A stretch of 64,000 bases of DNA from Pictodentalium vernedei (taxonomy: Eukaryota > Mollusca > Scaphopoda > Dentaliida > Dentaliidae). This document shows, in pieces, positions 1-11,363 of the stretch. The notes beneath the pieces are model-generated. The model was not told where the DNA came from. It saw nothing but the letters and a program-made list of their open reading frames with translations, and did not search any database. Numbering within the stretch: the stretch's first letter is position 1; each line of letters starts with the position of its first letter. Position numbers and translations under genes: made by a program. The stretch lies in NCBI GenBank assembly GCA_031216915.1, contig CM062289.1, positions 390,144,674-390,208,673 of the forward strand. Reading direction: 5' to 3'.

Positions 1-745
1 GAGATGCTATCAACAGAAATGTATTGTGGTTGTTTATCTTAGCAATACCTGCTAAAACAACAGCGCTGGAGGATACGCGTATCCTATCATTCCGTCCTAT
101 AGATCAAAAGAGCGTTAACACTATTAGCTCAGAGATCTGGACAAGCCAACACATACGTCTGCAATTGATTAGCAAGCTGTGTCATAAATAAATCATCATT
201 GGGCGCTCCCATAGATAGCAAATCTGATTGAATACTTGTTTGTTGAGAGTCCATTCTGACAGCAACAAGCGACCCGTAAGAGAACGGGAGTCCGATAAAA
301 CAATCAGACGACCCGGAATATGACGGACCAAAACTGAACTTGGTGTACTATAACCAACAGACGGATTCTTTCCATTAAATTGAATAACGGAAACGAAAGA
401 GTGCCTCCCTGGTTCCGGAGATACGGCACTACTGTCGAATTAAAGGACAGGAATTTGGGCATGCGTTTCTGAATAATGTTCATGCAATGACATAAAGCAA
501 GCCTAAAAAACATTATTCCGCGGAAGTTAAACTGATAGCTAAAAGACTGCGGAACCCAAAGACCCTGGCACTTCGAATCCGTAGGGATCAGTATATATCC
601 CAATCTGTTTGACTGGCAACCGTCATAACAGCCACACTCGGGTCTGGCAACTGCGGCGGCACTCTCTGAGTCAGCCACCGAATGTTTGCCCCAGTCTGAA
701 TCTCTTGTAACACTAGATAGACAAGAGAATGTATAAATCGAGCAA
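1..745 (-). pseudogene. Remnant of DIRS RNase H / methyltransferase-like / recombinase N-terminal region (D1)
   Basis: Aligns by eye with 9290-10015 of copy A: the antisense of the RNase H region (the stretch around 540-720 matches the SLIPTDSRCQGLWDPQ block) and of the region where pol overlaps the recombinase N-terminus. Frames are broken throughout. The catalytic RT block present in copies A-C is absent: at about 740-760 the sequence jumps directly into the 3' part of gag. Confidence 0.75.
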
Positions 746-759
746 TTCATAGATTGCCG

Positions 760-3700
760 GAAAGTTGCCGTCGAAGAGAAGCTCCTCCGAGAACGAAGCG
801 ACTCTGAGAGAGTTCTTAACCTTACTATCCACGCGTGTGGATGTAGCTTGGGCTGCGTCACGTCTAACCAACTCCAATCAGCCACTGAAGGGCGGAGTTA
901 TACGTGAACAAACTACTGCCCTCAAAAGAAATTACATTGAGAATAATATCCCGTAAATCTTTTCTTGAAGACGTAATGATAACGCCTCAGAAAGGCGGAT
1001 TACGTATAATAAAGCGTCTAAGTTAAGTCTACTATACATAATGTCGTTCCCAACATTGAAATTGGAAAAAACATAAACGGCGAAAAAGAATATATGCAGT
1101 CTTTAATCACACCGTCTAGACGCATATGAACTCTCGGTATGCCCTGCTCTGCCAAAATAAACTATTTGTAAAAATGATAAAATGGCAGAAATGAGCAACG
1201 CGGACAAGAAACTAAACTATCATGCTTAGTAGCAGGCTTGTATATATATATATATATAGCGTCGAAAAATAAAACATATGTTGTAATGACAATATTGGAC
1301 TGCGTCGGTAAGTCAGGGACAATGTCCCTGTACCGATCGAAAAATCCGAGTCCAATGACGCTATAAGTCTCTTATCCAAGATCGCAGCAATGAAGTCCGA
1401 AAAATAATCACTGGAAGAAATGCCAGAAGATATGAAAGGCATCTTCCGATACTACTAAAGGGAAAACTCGAAATCTTTCGAATCCCTTTCGCCATCCTGT
1501 CGGACCCTATAAAGCGTTCGGTCGTCCGTAGCTGATGCAACCGCGGACCGCACCGACCCAGCGCCGTCGGATAATTCCTGATTCGACCGAGAAACTGTCA
1601 ATTGCTGGGATGCTGCGAAACAACTGTGCTAACTCGGATAGCACGTCCGTCACTGAGGCCTGAGGAGAAGCGGTCTTACGATGCATTGCCGCTGGAAGCT
1701 CCGTGATCGTTACCCCGTGCATACTTCCAATATGCGAGCGAACGGAGTGTATAGGCCTCGTGTCCCTTGGCTACCGGATGGCGCGACCTATTCGCCGTGG
1801 AATCACTGAATGCCGAAACTGATCGGATACTCGAGGTCACGTAGCCAATGTGCGGTCGTGTGCCCTGCTGTGAGGATGAGGAAGCATTAAAGACAGTCTC
1901 TCGGACTGTCACCATAACGGAGCGTCCCGAGCAACGGACATATGCTCCGAATGTAAAATATCTGAACCACAACATGCGGTCCCCTATGCTGTTGGCTTCC
2001 TCCGATCTGTCCTCAATCTGCCGTCACTGGGTGAGTACTAAAGAAATTAAAGTGCTCGCATCACCCAAATCTCCTTCCTAGACCGCAACGGACGAACCCG
2101 GCAGCCGAACCATTCGATGAATGTACGCTACACCGGGTGAGCTAGCGAATGTCACTCCGTAAGCGATAGACATATTCCATGAGCACTTATTGCCGCTAAC
2201 TCTTCATTAACTATGACGACAGAGGCACACTTTTGAAAGACATCTCCAAAACTCTTCGAACAAGAAACCAGAAATGCTTGGATAGCAAGCATAAAATAAT
2301 AATATATATAGCGTCGTTCAATAATTCGAAAGTTTGTTTGACATTATTGGACTATGTCGGAACTGAGGGACGATGTCCCTGAACCGAACCAAAAATTTCT
2401 AAGTCCACCGACGCTATCAGTTTCTTATCCGGCATCGCAGCATATGTTGTTCCGAAAGGGAAAGCTTGAAATCCTCCGAATCCCTTTCGGTATCCCGTCG
2501 GACCGGATGAAACTTTCGGACGTCCGTACCCGCTTCCGCGGAGCGTCCCGACCCAGCATCGTCGGATAAAATATATGCGACAGATTCAGTTGATGCTGGG
2601 ATGCTGCGATAAACTGTGCTATTAAGGAAAGCACGTCCGTTCCCGAGGCCTGTGCAGTAGCGGACTTACGATGCATTGCCGCCAGAAGCTCCGTGCACAC
2701 TTCCTATGCGAACGTCCGGAGTCTGCAGGCCTCGAGTCCCCGGCTACCGACCCAGCGCTGTCGGATAATTCTCGATCCGACACCGTTTCTGTCGGCTGCT
2801 GGGATGCTGCGATAAGCTGTGCTATGTGCACAAGAATGTCCGGCGTCGAGACCTGCGGAGGCGCAGTCTATCGCTGCTTCGCCGAGGGCAGCTCCGCATC
2901 AGATGGCTCCCGCATACTTTTCCTATGCGAACATCCGGAGTCCATCGGTCTCGAATCCCTGGCTGCCGGATGGTGTGACCTGGTCGCCGAAGAATCCTTG
3001 ATCGGCGAAGCTGGTAATATATCGGCGGTCACGCAGCCAAGGTGCGGTCGTGTGCACTGACGAGAAGAGGAAGCCTTAGCAGTCTCAGCGGACTGCCTAT
3101 ACAACGGAGCGTCCCGAGCGACGGACGTATGCTCCGCTAGCGACACATTTTGTACCACAACATCTGGGGCCAGATGTTGTTGAACGAGAGAGGGGCCTCT
3201 CTCGCTTGCCGTCCGGATGGACCGGAACGAGCTATGAACCGGACTAAAAGGCTTCCTCCGTTCTCCTTCCGATCCGCCGTCACTGGGTGTGCATTAAGTT
3301 AATTTTATAGTGCTCGCATCACCCCAAAATTCCTTCTAGACCGCAACGGACGAACCCGGCTGACGAACCATTCGGTGAATGGACGCTACACCGGGCGAGC
3401 TAGCGGACGTCAAAGGCCGTCGAACCTACTAGGGTCCTCTTAGGCAATTGGCGTATAACATGAGCACTTTTCCGCTAGCCCTTCATTAATTGTGACGACG
3501 GAGGCACACTGTTGGAAGACATCACAGAAACATCACCCTAATCTTGATCGTCTGAAATAGAAATTGATAAAGTAGAGTGACCCTGCGGGGAAAGGACCGG
3601 AGTGTCCAAATCCCCAACAACATACCGTGACATACGCTTCCCATATTGTCATTGAAATCATACGATACAGAACAGGAGATAATGCGAGTACACTGACCAC

Positions 3701-3780
3701 ATATAGAATGATAATAAAGTCAGAGGAAGACTTCCTCTTAAAACAATTGATCAATATCCTTTCAATGTGAAAAGAAAACA
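760..3780 (-). pseudogene. Duplicated gag remnant of D1
   Basis: Gag-derived sequence of about 3.0 kb, against about 2.1 kb in copies A-C. Two copies of the central gag block lie head to tail, near 1201-2252 and 2257-3530. Each begins with a stretch equivalent to the GACAAGAAAC / ATAGCGTCG segment of copy A at 11805-11850. The N-terminal Cys/His-rich part is at about 3530-3780. Within the second unit, 2750 to about 3150 is much closer to the alpha copies than to D2 and repeats gag sequence already passed at 2545-2750. No open gag frame remains. Confidence 0.75.
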
Positions 3781-4658
3781 AGTCCTGGTACTCGCACTAA
3801 CCCCTGGGAATCAAAATACATAATAATAATATGATCCATTAATATAGAAAAAATAACTGAAATCAAAATATTTTGAAAAAATATTTTTTCAGAACAGCCC
3901 AAGTTTCTGAAAAGTAACGTTGAGCCCCAATGGATCCCAAGCCTAAGTGTGGACAAAAATTTTAAAAATATTTAAAACAATTTATTCAACACTTACGAAC
4001 AATAATAATGTATCTAGTTATGATTAAAATAACATAAAGATATTATTATTTAGAAATCCCCCCCTCACACAGAGGGCTGTTGTAAATGTAAACAATGAGT
4101 GTAAAAACACTAAAATAAGACTCCAGGCACCCAGGCCCGAAATCAGTTACCAAAAATACACTATCTGATGCAAAACAGAGACTTCCAGGGAAGAAACTGC
4201 AGAACATCAGATGGTAGATGCAGAACACAACGCCTAACCACCCGTAGGTGAAGACGTAAACATGGGGAAAGAACAGAATTCATTCTGTTATTCAGCTAAA
4301 ACTCCCAAGAAATTTTAGTAATAATAATTACAGAAACTATGCCAAAAGCATGGGAGAATAGCAAGGGGGAACTTAAAGGACAGGGAGAGAGGAAAACACT
4401 TGTAAAAACAGTGTAACTAAATAATCAGAATGACAACAAAATGGCTGCTGCCTTGAAAATAGGTAACTTAACATAATTTCAATAAAAAATTTTAAGTTAC
4501 AGCCCTGATAATATTCTGTCACACATTCTTTTCCTCTCCTCCTTCTCTATCCTCCTTAGAATCACCATTTCACTAATATTTATGTGTCTGGCATCATTTA
4601 AACTGAGATTTAAAAGCACAAAGATCAGTCAGATGTTAACTGATGAAGGGCCAAACTT

Positions 4659-4859
4659 AGAATGATAAATGGCGCCAATTTCGGAACGTCCTTGACACTG
4701 CGCATGCGCAGTAGGGGCGAAGTGTGGAGGGCCTTTCAGGACATGTTTTCTTTAGTTTTAGATGCAAATTTTGGGGATTGGGGGGCAAAATTTGTGTTTG
4801 GCCCTATATTTTAAGAGTTAGCACCAGCTATGTCTGGGTCATTGGTACAGTATAAAAAT
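4659..4859. repeat. Right (5') inverted terminal repeat of D1
   Basis: About 200-bp ITR homologous to 14029-14230, 28784-28985 and 53170-53371. It contains the palindrome ACTGCGCATGCGCAGT at 4697-4712 and an adjacent TGGCGCC motif, and ends TATAAAAAT before flanking A/T-rich DNA. Confidence 0.85.
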
Positions 4860-5668
4860 ATTATTTTTTTAGCTAAACAATTCCAGAGGAGAAATATTTC
4901 ATATCAAAAACATTTTGTACTCAGTATAATTATTTAACAGATCGAGAGATAAGTGCGGGAGCTGAGGCTCGCACCGTCAACCTCAAGCACACAAAGCGAT
5001 CGATTTTCCATGAGACTAAACCTGGCTGGTTGGTAAATGGCCTTTATACCTCAATCGCTGTACTACTCTCATGTTCTTTTATGTTTCAATCCCTGTGAAT
5101 CACACACCAGATTCCACTTCACAGTGGTCGAAACATCCACAATGCTTCAACACAGTATTCACAATGCCACCAACTACCGAGGGCTGTTCACAGCACCAAT
5201 GTAATAGTTCAAGAGAAGTGTGGGTTCCGAGGCTCCAACCGCCAACCTCTGGCACACAAAGCAATCAATTCATCATGAGACTAAGAGATCTGAACCAACT
5301 GGGCTGGTTGGTAAATGGCCTTTATACCCAATCTGCTACAATTAAAAAGGCTCCAAAAATTATCTGAGATATACCAGTAAAACAATCATTTCTGCCTAAC
5401 TGATTTTACAAAAAGTCAAAGATTCTTTGCATTGGCTGGTGAAAAGCTGTTATGTGACACTTGGCTGAAAGCATTATAAAGTCTTACATAACAGCATATC
5501 ATCAGCTCAATGGAAGGGACTCCTGAAAATGCTGTACTTTGGGCTGACCTGGTCAGCCTTAGCTCTGGAACAGTTAATAATTCATATCCCAACTGCTTAC
5601 ATTACATCTGATTACCAACTGACATGAAGGCTAACATGGAATAATATATAAACAAAAAAATCTCTTAC
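4860..5668 (-). other. Intronic sequence with a pair of direct repeats
   Basis: No coding exon seen. Two related blocks at 4944-5066 and 5212-5343 share GAGGCTC...CACACAAAGC and GGCTGGTTGGTAAATGGCC. They are direct repeats about 268 bp apart, of unknown origin. Presumed intron of the TBC1D9-like gene. Confidence 0.6.
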
Positions 5669-5734
5669 GTCTCCTTCTCTTGTTGACACTCGTAAGGAAT
5701 CTGGAAAGAGCATATTATTGCCTCTATCTAGTTT
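5669..5734 (-). CDS. TBC1D9: TBC1D9-like exon: GRAM domain segment KLDRGNNMLFPDSLRVSTRE
   Basis: A 66-nt, 22-codon phase-0 exon of a TBC1D8/TBC1D9-family Rab-GAP. The acceptor is ...TTTCAG and the donor GTAAGAGA. The peptide KLDRGNNMLFPDSLRVSTRE plus GD matches the middle of the first GRAM domain, which follows the WTDI segment encoded by the preceding exon at 17014-17147. GRAM domains bind membranes or phosphoinositides and place the TBC GAP on endosomal Rab membranes; this is family knowledge. The next exon, expected to continue the GRAM domain, was not found down to position 1 and is probably outside the window. The exact paralogue (TBC1D8, 8B, 9 or 9B) cannot be set from this fragment. 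Confidence 0.9.
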
Positions 5735-6941
5735 CTGAAACCAAGACAAAAATTCAAAAAATTCAAAAAAACAATTGCAGACAAAACACAATGCATTAAT
5801 GTATACAATGTATTTACAGGGCGTTCCCTAGTATAATAACAATGTTTTACTGGGCATTGAAAATGCATAACGCGGTATTGAAATCAATTTCCAATATTGG
5901 CCCTCCACTTTAAGCTTGTGTCACATGATCAAAAATGCAATGCAATAATTTGTTGTTTTAATGGGATTTATCAAACTATCTATTAATAATGACAGTTTCA
6001 GTTCACACTTAACGTAAGTATCGATCATTTAGTTGATAATTGTGGCCATTATTGGAAGTAAGTGCTGAATATTTAGTGATTTAGCATCACATTTCTCAAT
6101 TTCGCTTTATTGACGTAAAATTAAATTGGTTGATTAATCAGGTGAAGTAAAACAGAAGTGAAGTAAACAGATGACAAACTGAAATAATTAAATCGATCAA
6201 ATTGTCTCAATCGAGCGCAACTACACAATCCACTTCAGTGGAAAATAACTTGAAATTATTATTGAAAGTGTGTTGTAAATATTATTATGATTCAAGTTTA
6301 GAAAAACAATTGTTTACTTACAAGTGGTAAAGGGTAATTGTTGGACAAATGGTAATAATAGTAATGACATGTCTTTGTCGGTCATTGTGGTTTTATTAAT
6401 GGCCCTCCAGAAATTAATAGCAGCCCTACATCTTATTAGTGGCCCTTGACTTCATCTCGTGCCTCTTATAAGATGTCAGACTGCTATTCATTTCTGTTGG
6501 ACTGCTAATAAACCACAATGCCCTTCAAATTCATGTTATTGCTATATTATAAATCTGTGCTGGAAGCCTCAACATGTACCCAGGCTCTATTGAAAATGGT
6601 GCACATCAAGATAAGTGCTGAATGTTCTATGAAAGTGCATCAAATTCAATAAGTTGCAAATGATATTTTATTAATGCTCTCAGGTTCCAAATAAACATAT
6701 ATTTACGTTTACACAAGATTTTCCAAGCCTACTTGGGACTGTATGTTTGTATTAAAACTGTAAAGGAACCAAGCAGAAGTATCAAGATGCGGCAAATTGA
6801 TTTAGCAAGGCAACAACAGAGCTGAAATGGTTAAAGGGTTTTCTTGATTGATTAATCATATGAATTAACCTTGGTTATGCGATTAAACACTTGTCTTAGT
6901 AGGTAGCTGAATTATTGCCGTACCATTGATGATTTATAGCA
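5735..6941 (-). other. Intronic sequence with an imperfect foldback repeat
   Basis: No exon found. At about 6375-6525 an imperfect inverted repeat pairs CATTGTGGTTTTATTAATGG with a diverged reverse complement ending CCACAATG, which looks like a small foldback MITE. The block 6811-6881 (GAGCTGAAATGGTTAAAGGG) recurs in inverted orientation at 54798-54890. Confidence 0.5.
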
Positions 6942-7090
6942 TTAACCCTTTTCCCAAAGTAACGGCAAGCGCTATATACAAAAAATCTCCTTCAAATTTT
7001 ATTATGTTTTCAATTTTTGTCTCAAAAATATAGCTTATGACAATGAGCTCGTTCCAATGAGGGGTCATAAGCTATGTTTTTGAGACAAAA
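6942..7090. repeat. Palindromic MITE, left portion, split by DIRS copy A
   Basis: Begins TTAACCCTTTTCCC and carries a hairpin: CAATTTTTGTCTCAAAAA...ATAGCTTATGA pairs with TCATAAGCTAT...TTTTTGAGACAAAA around the core CTCGTTCCAATGAGGG. The right arm is cut after GAGACAAAA (7090) by copy A and resumes with ATTGAAAA at 14231, as shown by the uninterrupted relative at 54505-54753. Confidence 0.8.
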
Positions 7091-7318
7091 GTTAAAAAAT
7101 TTATAGTAATTTATATATTTTTTATACTTACCAATGACCCAGACTTAGCTGGTGCTAACTCTGACAAAACCAGGGCCAAACACAAATTTTGCCCCCCAAT
7201 CCCCAAAATTTGCATCCAAAACAAAAAGAAATCATGTCCTAAAGGACCTCCATACTACGCCCCCACTGCACATGCGCAGTGTCACGGACGTCCCAAAATT
7301 GGCGCCAATTATCATTCT
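7091..7318. repeat. Left (3') ITR of copy A
   Basis: Begins GTTAAAAAATTTATAG. From ACCAATGACCCAGAC onward it is the inverse complement of 14029-14230, with about 5 mismatches. The palindrome at 7265-7280 has one change (ACTGCACATGCGCAGT), consistent with CpG decay. Confidence 0.9.
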
Positions 7319-7393
7319 TACTGGCAGTGCCTGGTCAGCGCTATGTACTCAGCGGGGAGGCAAGAGTTCCCAACTCCAGGGAGGGCCATCCCC

Positions 7394-7481
7394 GTCTGGG
7401 TCATTGGTAAGTATGAAAAATATATCAATTACTATAAATTTTTTAACATTTTTATACTGTACCAATGACCCAGACTTAGCT
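7394..7481. repeat. Internal complementary region (ICR) of copy A
   Basis: The first part, GTCTGGGTCATTGGTAAG..., through TTTTTTAAC is the reverse complement of the left element end (7091 onward). The second part, ATTTTTATACTGTACC... to TTAGCT, is the reverse complement of the right end (to 14230). This is the ICR signature of DIRS elements, thought to template completion of a circular intermediate. Confidence 0.9.
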
Positions 7482-8107
7482 GAATAGTGAACAGGCTGGA
7501 GGGCCTAGGACATAGAGGAAAATCCAATAAGCTCAACTATATAGTAAAGAGGTAACCCCTTAAGGAGAAAAGGAGTATTAGGCTTTACATGTATCTTTCT
7601 TATTTAATATTAAATTAGAAAGATACACTACCCTTAATAATTGAGCACAATAACATTCATGTTCTCTATTAACATCCAGTATATCCCTTATACTAATTAT
7701 TTTTAAAGTAAGCCAATAAATAAAGTAGTCCAGAGAATTGAGACTCTTTATAGTCATTTAAAAGTGTCCGAGTATTGTATATTAAAGCCTGTTTGACACT
7801 TGACATATACAAATGCTTCACACCGAGACACCGAGCTACACTTTAAAAATAAGACATGAATGAATTTTAACATTAATATTACACTTTAAAACCATCCCGG
7901 AAGCGACTCAGAAATACTGACTTGGAGGAGGCATTCCCTTGCTTTTCACTATAAAGCAGGTGACCTAAGGGAACACCCGCCCCCCCCCCCCCCCCTTCCC
8001 CTTGCCCTGGGTCAAATAGCCCAGAGCGAAGAGGGCAGCCGGATGGAGTCACTGCCGGAACAGAAAGCCTGCATAACTATAGTTGCAACTGTTTAGTGGA
8101 CGACATT
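7482..8107. other. 3' untranslated region of copy A
   Basis: Noncoding DNA between the ICR and the recombinase stop, conserved in B and C. It includes a long poly-C tract near 7980-7996, an inverted ATGTATCTTTCTTATTTAAT / AAGATACA motif near 7590-7628, and no long ORF. Confidence 0.7.
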
Positions 8108-9544
8108 CTAAGCAACAGATAACGGACCTAAACAATGCAGGTCTCCAGAAATGGACTCAATATTTCTGAGATAAAAATTCGTAAATGTGGATGGCTGAGA
8201 CCAATAAGCAGCCTTCATTAAATCTGTAATAGCAACACTATTAGCATAAGCCCAGGAAGTAGCAAGAGCTCTTACTTCATGAGCGGAAATCTTAAGCACA
8301 GACTGCTGAGAAGAAGATAAACTCTCATAAGCAGTACGGATAGTTAATTGAATCCATCTAGCAACAGAATGGACCGAAATGTCCTTTCTATTAGGCATCA
8401 AAGACAGAAAGAAACGTTTCCGTCCCTTTCTGATAAACTGAGATCTCTGTTTATAGATACGTAAGACTCTAACAGGACAGGGTAAAGGCCTACGCCCGTC
8501 TGAAGACGGAAGAGCCTTAATAACAATAGGTTCCGGATATTTATTAGGAGCCTGATTCTTAGCTAAAAAACCCACATTAGTAGTGAAGGTGATAGTGTTC
8601 CCGACACTACGATAGTGAGAATCATCCACCGACAGTGCATGAAGCTCACTGACTCTTCTAGCAGAAGAGAAAGCTAAGAGAAAAGCTGTCTTATAAGATA
8701 AGAATTTGAAATCTACTGTCCCAAGAGGTTCAAATGGCTTTTCCTTCAATTTAAGAAGAACCCAAGCTAAATTCCATTTAGGAATTAATCTAAGAGTTCT
8801 GGGTCTATTTATCGAAAAGTTTCTAACCAACTTAGATAAAGAGACATTAGATCCAATTTGTAAACTATCATGATGTGCATAGGTATCAGATAACATAGAC
8901 CTATAACCCTTAATAGTAACAGGCTGCAGTTTGATTTCGTCAAACAAGTATACTAGAAAGTTTGCAATGTCTGGTATAGAGGGATCGAATATATCTACAG
9001 AATGATCCCTACACCAACGACGAAAAACGTTCCACTTAGCCGCATAGTTTAGGGAAGAGGAGGTCCTCCTACAGTTAGAAATCGCGTCCACTGCTCGTCC
9101 TGTAAAGTGCTTGCCATGCAAGAAGGACCGCACAACGGAAAAACGTGAAGGTTGAGACCTTGCGGGTTGTGATGGAGTTGGCGCGATTTCCCCTGCGAAA
9201 GAAGATCCTCCCGTGGAGGAAGCTTTCGCGGTAGGTCCCACAACAGACACCTGAGTAGATTTATCCACGGTCTCTGTGGCGACAGAGATGCTACCAACAG
9301 AATCTTGCATTGAGATTGTTTTATCTTTAGCAATACTTGTTGAATTAACGGCGCTGGAGGATACGCATATCCTATCATTCCGTCCCAAGGGATCGACAGA
9401 GCGTCTACTGCAAATGCTCTTGGATCCTGACACGGAGACACATACGTCTGCAACTGATTGTTGAGATGTGTCGCAAATAAGTCTATCATTGGCCGTTCCC
9501 ATTGGTAGCAAATCTGATTGAATACTTGTTTGCTGAGAGTCCAT
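8108..9544 (-). CDS. DIRS tyrosine recombinase (copy A)
   Basis: A 478-aa open frame starting at ATG (MDSQQTSIQ). It catalyses integration of the circular DNA intermediate by tyrosine-recombinase chemistry, replacing the DDE integrase of LTR elements (family knowledge). The N-terminal 130 residues are Ser-rich and overlap pol in another frame. A core-binding region with RRWCRDH and the PDIANFLVYLFDE block follows. Catalytic signature: Arg297 in SSARRVSEL, His422 and Arg425 in AHEVRAL, Trp448 in AAYWSQ, Tyr458 in FTNFYLRN. All expected catalytic positions are present, so this copy may still encode an active recombinase although its gag and pol are broken. Confidence 0.93.
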   Translation of the reverse strand: MDSQQTSIQSDLLPMGTANDRLICDTSQQSVADVCVSVSGSKSICSRRSVDPLGRNDRICVSSSAVNSTSIAKDKTISMQDSVGSISVATETVDKSTQVSVVGPTAKASSTGGSSFAGEIAPTPSQPARSQPSRFSVVRSFLHGKHFTGRAVDAISNCRRTSSSLNYAAKWNVFRRWCRDHSVDIFDPSIPDIANFLVYLFDEIKLQPVTIKGYRSMLSDTYAHHDSLQIGSNVSLSKLVRNFSINRPRTLRLIPKWNLAWVLLKLKEKPFEPLGTVDFKFLSYKTAFLLAFSSARRVSELHALSVDDSHYRSVGNTITFTTNVGFLAKNQAPNKYPEPIVIKALPSSDGRRPLPCPVRVLRIYKQRSQFIRKGRKRFFLSLMPNRKDISVHSVARWIQLTIRTAYESLSSSQQSVLKISAHEVRALATSWAYANSVAITDLMKAAYWSQPSTFTNFYLRNIESISGDLHCLGPLSVA

Positions 9545-11363
9545 TCCGACGGCAACAAGCGACCCTTTCGTGAAAGGGAGTCTGCTAGCACATTCAGACG
9601 ACCCGGTATGTGACGGACCGAAAGAAGAACGTGATGTTCTAGCGCAAACAGAAGGATTCTTTCCGTTAGATTGAACAACGGAACTGAATGAGTGCCTCCC
9701 TGATTCCGTTATACGCCACTACTGTCGTATTGTCGGATAGGATTTGGACATGAGCATTGTGAATAATGTCCATCCAGTGACGTAACGCAAGCCAAATTGA
9801 CATCATTTCCTTGATGTTTATGTGCTTGCACAGGAATTGCGGATCCCAAAGACCCTGGCATCTCGAATCCGTTGGGATTAATGATGCACCCCAACCTGTT
9901 TGACTGCCATCCGTCATAATGGTAAAACTCGGATCCGGCAACTGCAGCGGAACTCCCTGAGTTAACCACTGAATGTTTGCCCATGTCTGAATCTCTTGTT
10001 TCACTTGATCTGACAAGAGAACGTCTACGTCGAGCGAATGAATTTTCACACTCCAATTCTGAGTCAAGAAAATTTGAAGAGAATGTGTGCGTAACCGCCC
10101 CATCGGAAAGAGATCCGCAGCGGCTCCGCACAGACCTATCAGTCTCATAAATTCTCTCGCTGTGACTTTGTCTGTGTGCAGACAATAGCGAGCGTAACAA
10201 CTGACTAATTTCGCTCTGGTTAACGGCAGACGAACGAGATTGTTGTGCATCTCGAAGCTCATTCCCAGATGAGTGAATGACTTGGACGGCACCAGATCCG
10301 ACTTCTCCTCGTTTACTATAAAACCGAGACGTCGGAGCAATAGAAGTAGATTCTGAACATCGTTCTGAAGCGTTAACTCGTTGCCGTACCTCTGAAGAAT
10401 GTCGTCCAGGTAGGCTGACGTTACCGCAGACGAATGAGCTCGGAAATAGATCATTACCGAGTTCATTACCCGAGTGAAAGCCCAGGGTGCTAGATTCAAT
10501 CCGAAGCACATCGCCCGGAATTGATACACCACTCCTAGGACTGCGAAGCGTAGATACTTTCGGAATGTCGGATGTACCATGACGTGAAAGTACGCATCTT
10601 TGAGATCTATGCTTGTTGCATAATCGTTCACCCGAATACTCGCTCTGACCGACCGAATCGTCTCCATATAAAATTTCGGAGCGACGATCAGCTTGTTTAT
10701 CCAGCTCAAATCTATGACTGGACGGAACGAGCAGTCTGGTTTCGGAACCAGAAACAGATGGCTGTAGAATCCCGGAGTTTCCTGGTTTTCTACAACCTCT
10801 ACCGCGTTCTTCATTAAAAGAGACTGCACCTCTGATAACAGAGCGTCTCTTTTCTGCGGATTTGACGGAAGTTGAGTCCACTTTGGACTTCGAGTTAATG
10901 GAGGCTTTCGTTTGAAGGATATCTTTAGACCTTCCGAAGTCACTCCTCTCACCCAAGGGTCGTCCGTAATCGACGCCCATTCTTGTGAAAAACTCGACAA
11001 CCTTCCGCCAACCGGTACGCGATAGAGGTTTAAGCCATCACCTCCTGGACCTGCGAGGCCTGCAGTAGGAGAAACCACGTCCTCCACGACCCGCACCTCG
11101 CCCCGTCGACCTCGGGGCGTCCGACCGATTGTCCCGGCCCGAAGGACGCCCCGAACGAGAGTCGCTACCCTGACGGTCTCTCGAATAAGACCAAGAGGAC
11201 GCACTGGAACCTCTATAGGAACCTCTCTTGGGCGCATTAGACCCAGAAGTGCCTGTCTTATTCTTGTCTGCTGTATCCGGCTTCTTAGAAGCAGATTTGA
11301 ACAACAGAGAATCCGAAGCTTTCTTTGTAATTTTATCATAAATAGCAGAAAGCTTGCCGTCAA
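9049..11363 (-). pseudogene. DIRS RT-RNase H-methyltransferase-like polyprotein, frameshifted (copy A)
   Basis: Two open segments, 9666-11363 and 9049-9678, correspond to the single 771-aa frame of copy C. They are separated by a 1-bp deletion near 9709 (GATTCCGTTATACG, against GATTCCGTATATACG in B and C) that cuts inside RNase H just after SDNTTVVAY. RT motifs are intact upstream: IDLKDAYFH, FGLNLAPWAFTR and AYLDDILQRYG (YxDD catalytic). The RNase H tail HIPGRLNVLADSLSR and the IDLFATHLNNQ / YAYPPAPL block lie in the downstream segment. The 5' part of the frame overlaps the end of gag. Confidence 0.9.

Larger units (their letters stand above)
1..4859 (-). mobile_element. DIRS-type element D1 (beta group, rearranged, 3' part outside the window)
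   Basis: Degenerate DIRS-like retrotransposon read on minus. Its 5' end is the right ITR at 4659-4859, which ends in AGTATAAAAAT like the other copies. Its 3' part runs off the left edge. Gag, RNase H and methyltransferase/recombinase remnants are recognisable by alignment with copies A-C but carry many stops and frameshifts. It shares with D2 a deletion of the RT domain (junction about 740-760) and a roughly 1.1-kb tandem duplication inside gag (junction about 2250-2260). It lies downstream of the last visible exon of the TBC1D9-like gene, probably in an intron. Confidence 0.85.

Noticed and set aside
9276..9464. Conserved plus-strand 62-aa ORF (also 24029-24217, 48417-48605, 41991-42176)
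   Set aside because: Antisense shadow of the recombinase N-terminus; conservation is explained by the element copies.
10572..10817. Plus-strand ORF MYHDVKVRIFEIY (also 25326-25571, 49714-49959)
   Set aside because: Antisense of the RT domain, not an independent gene.
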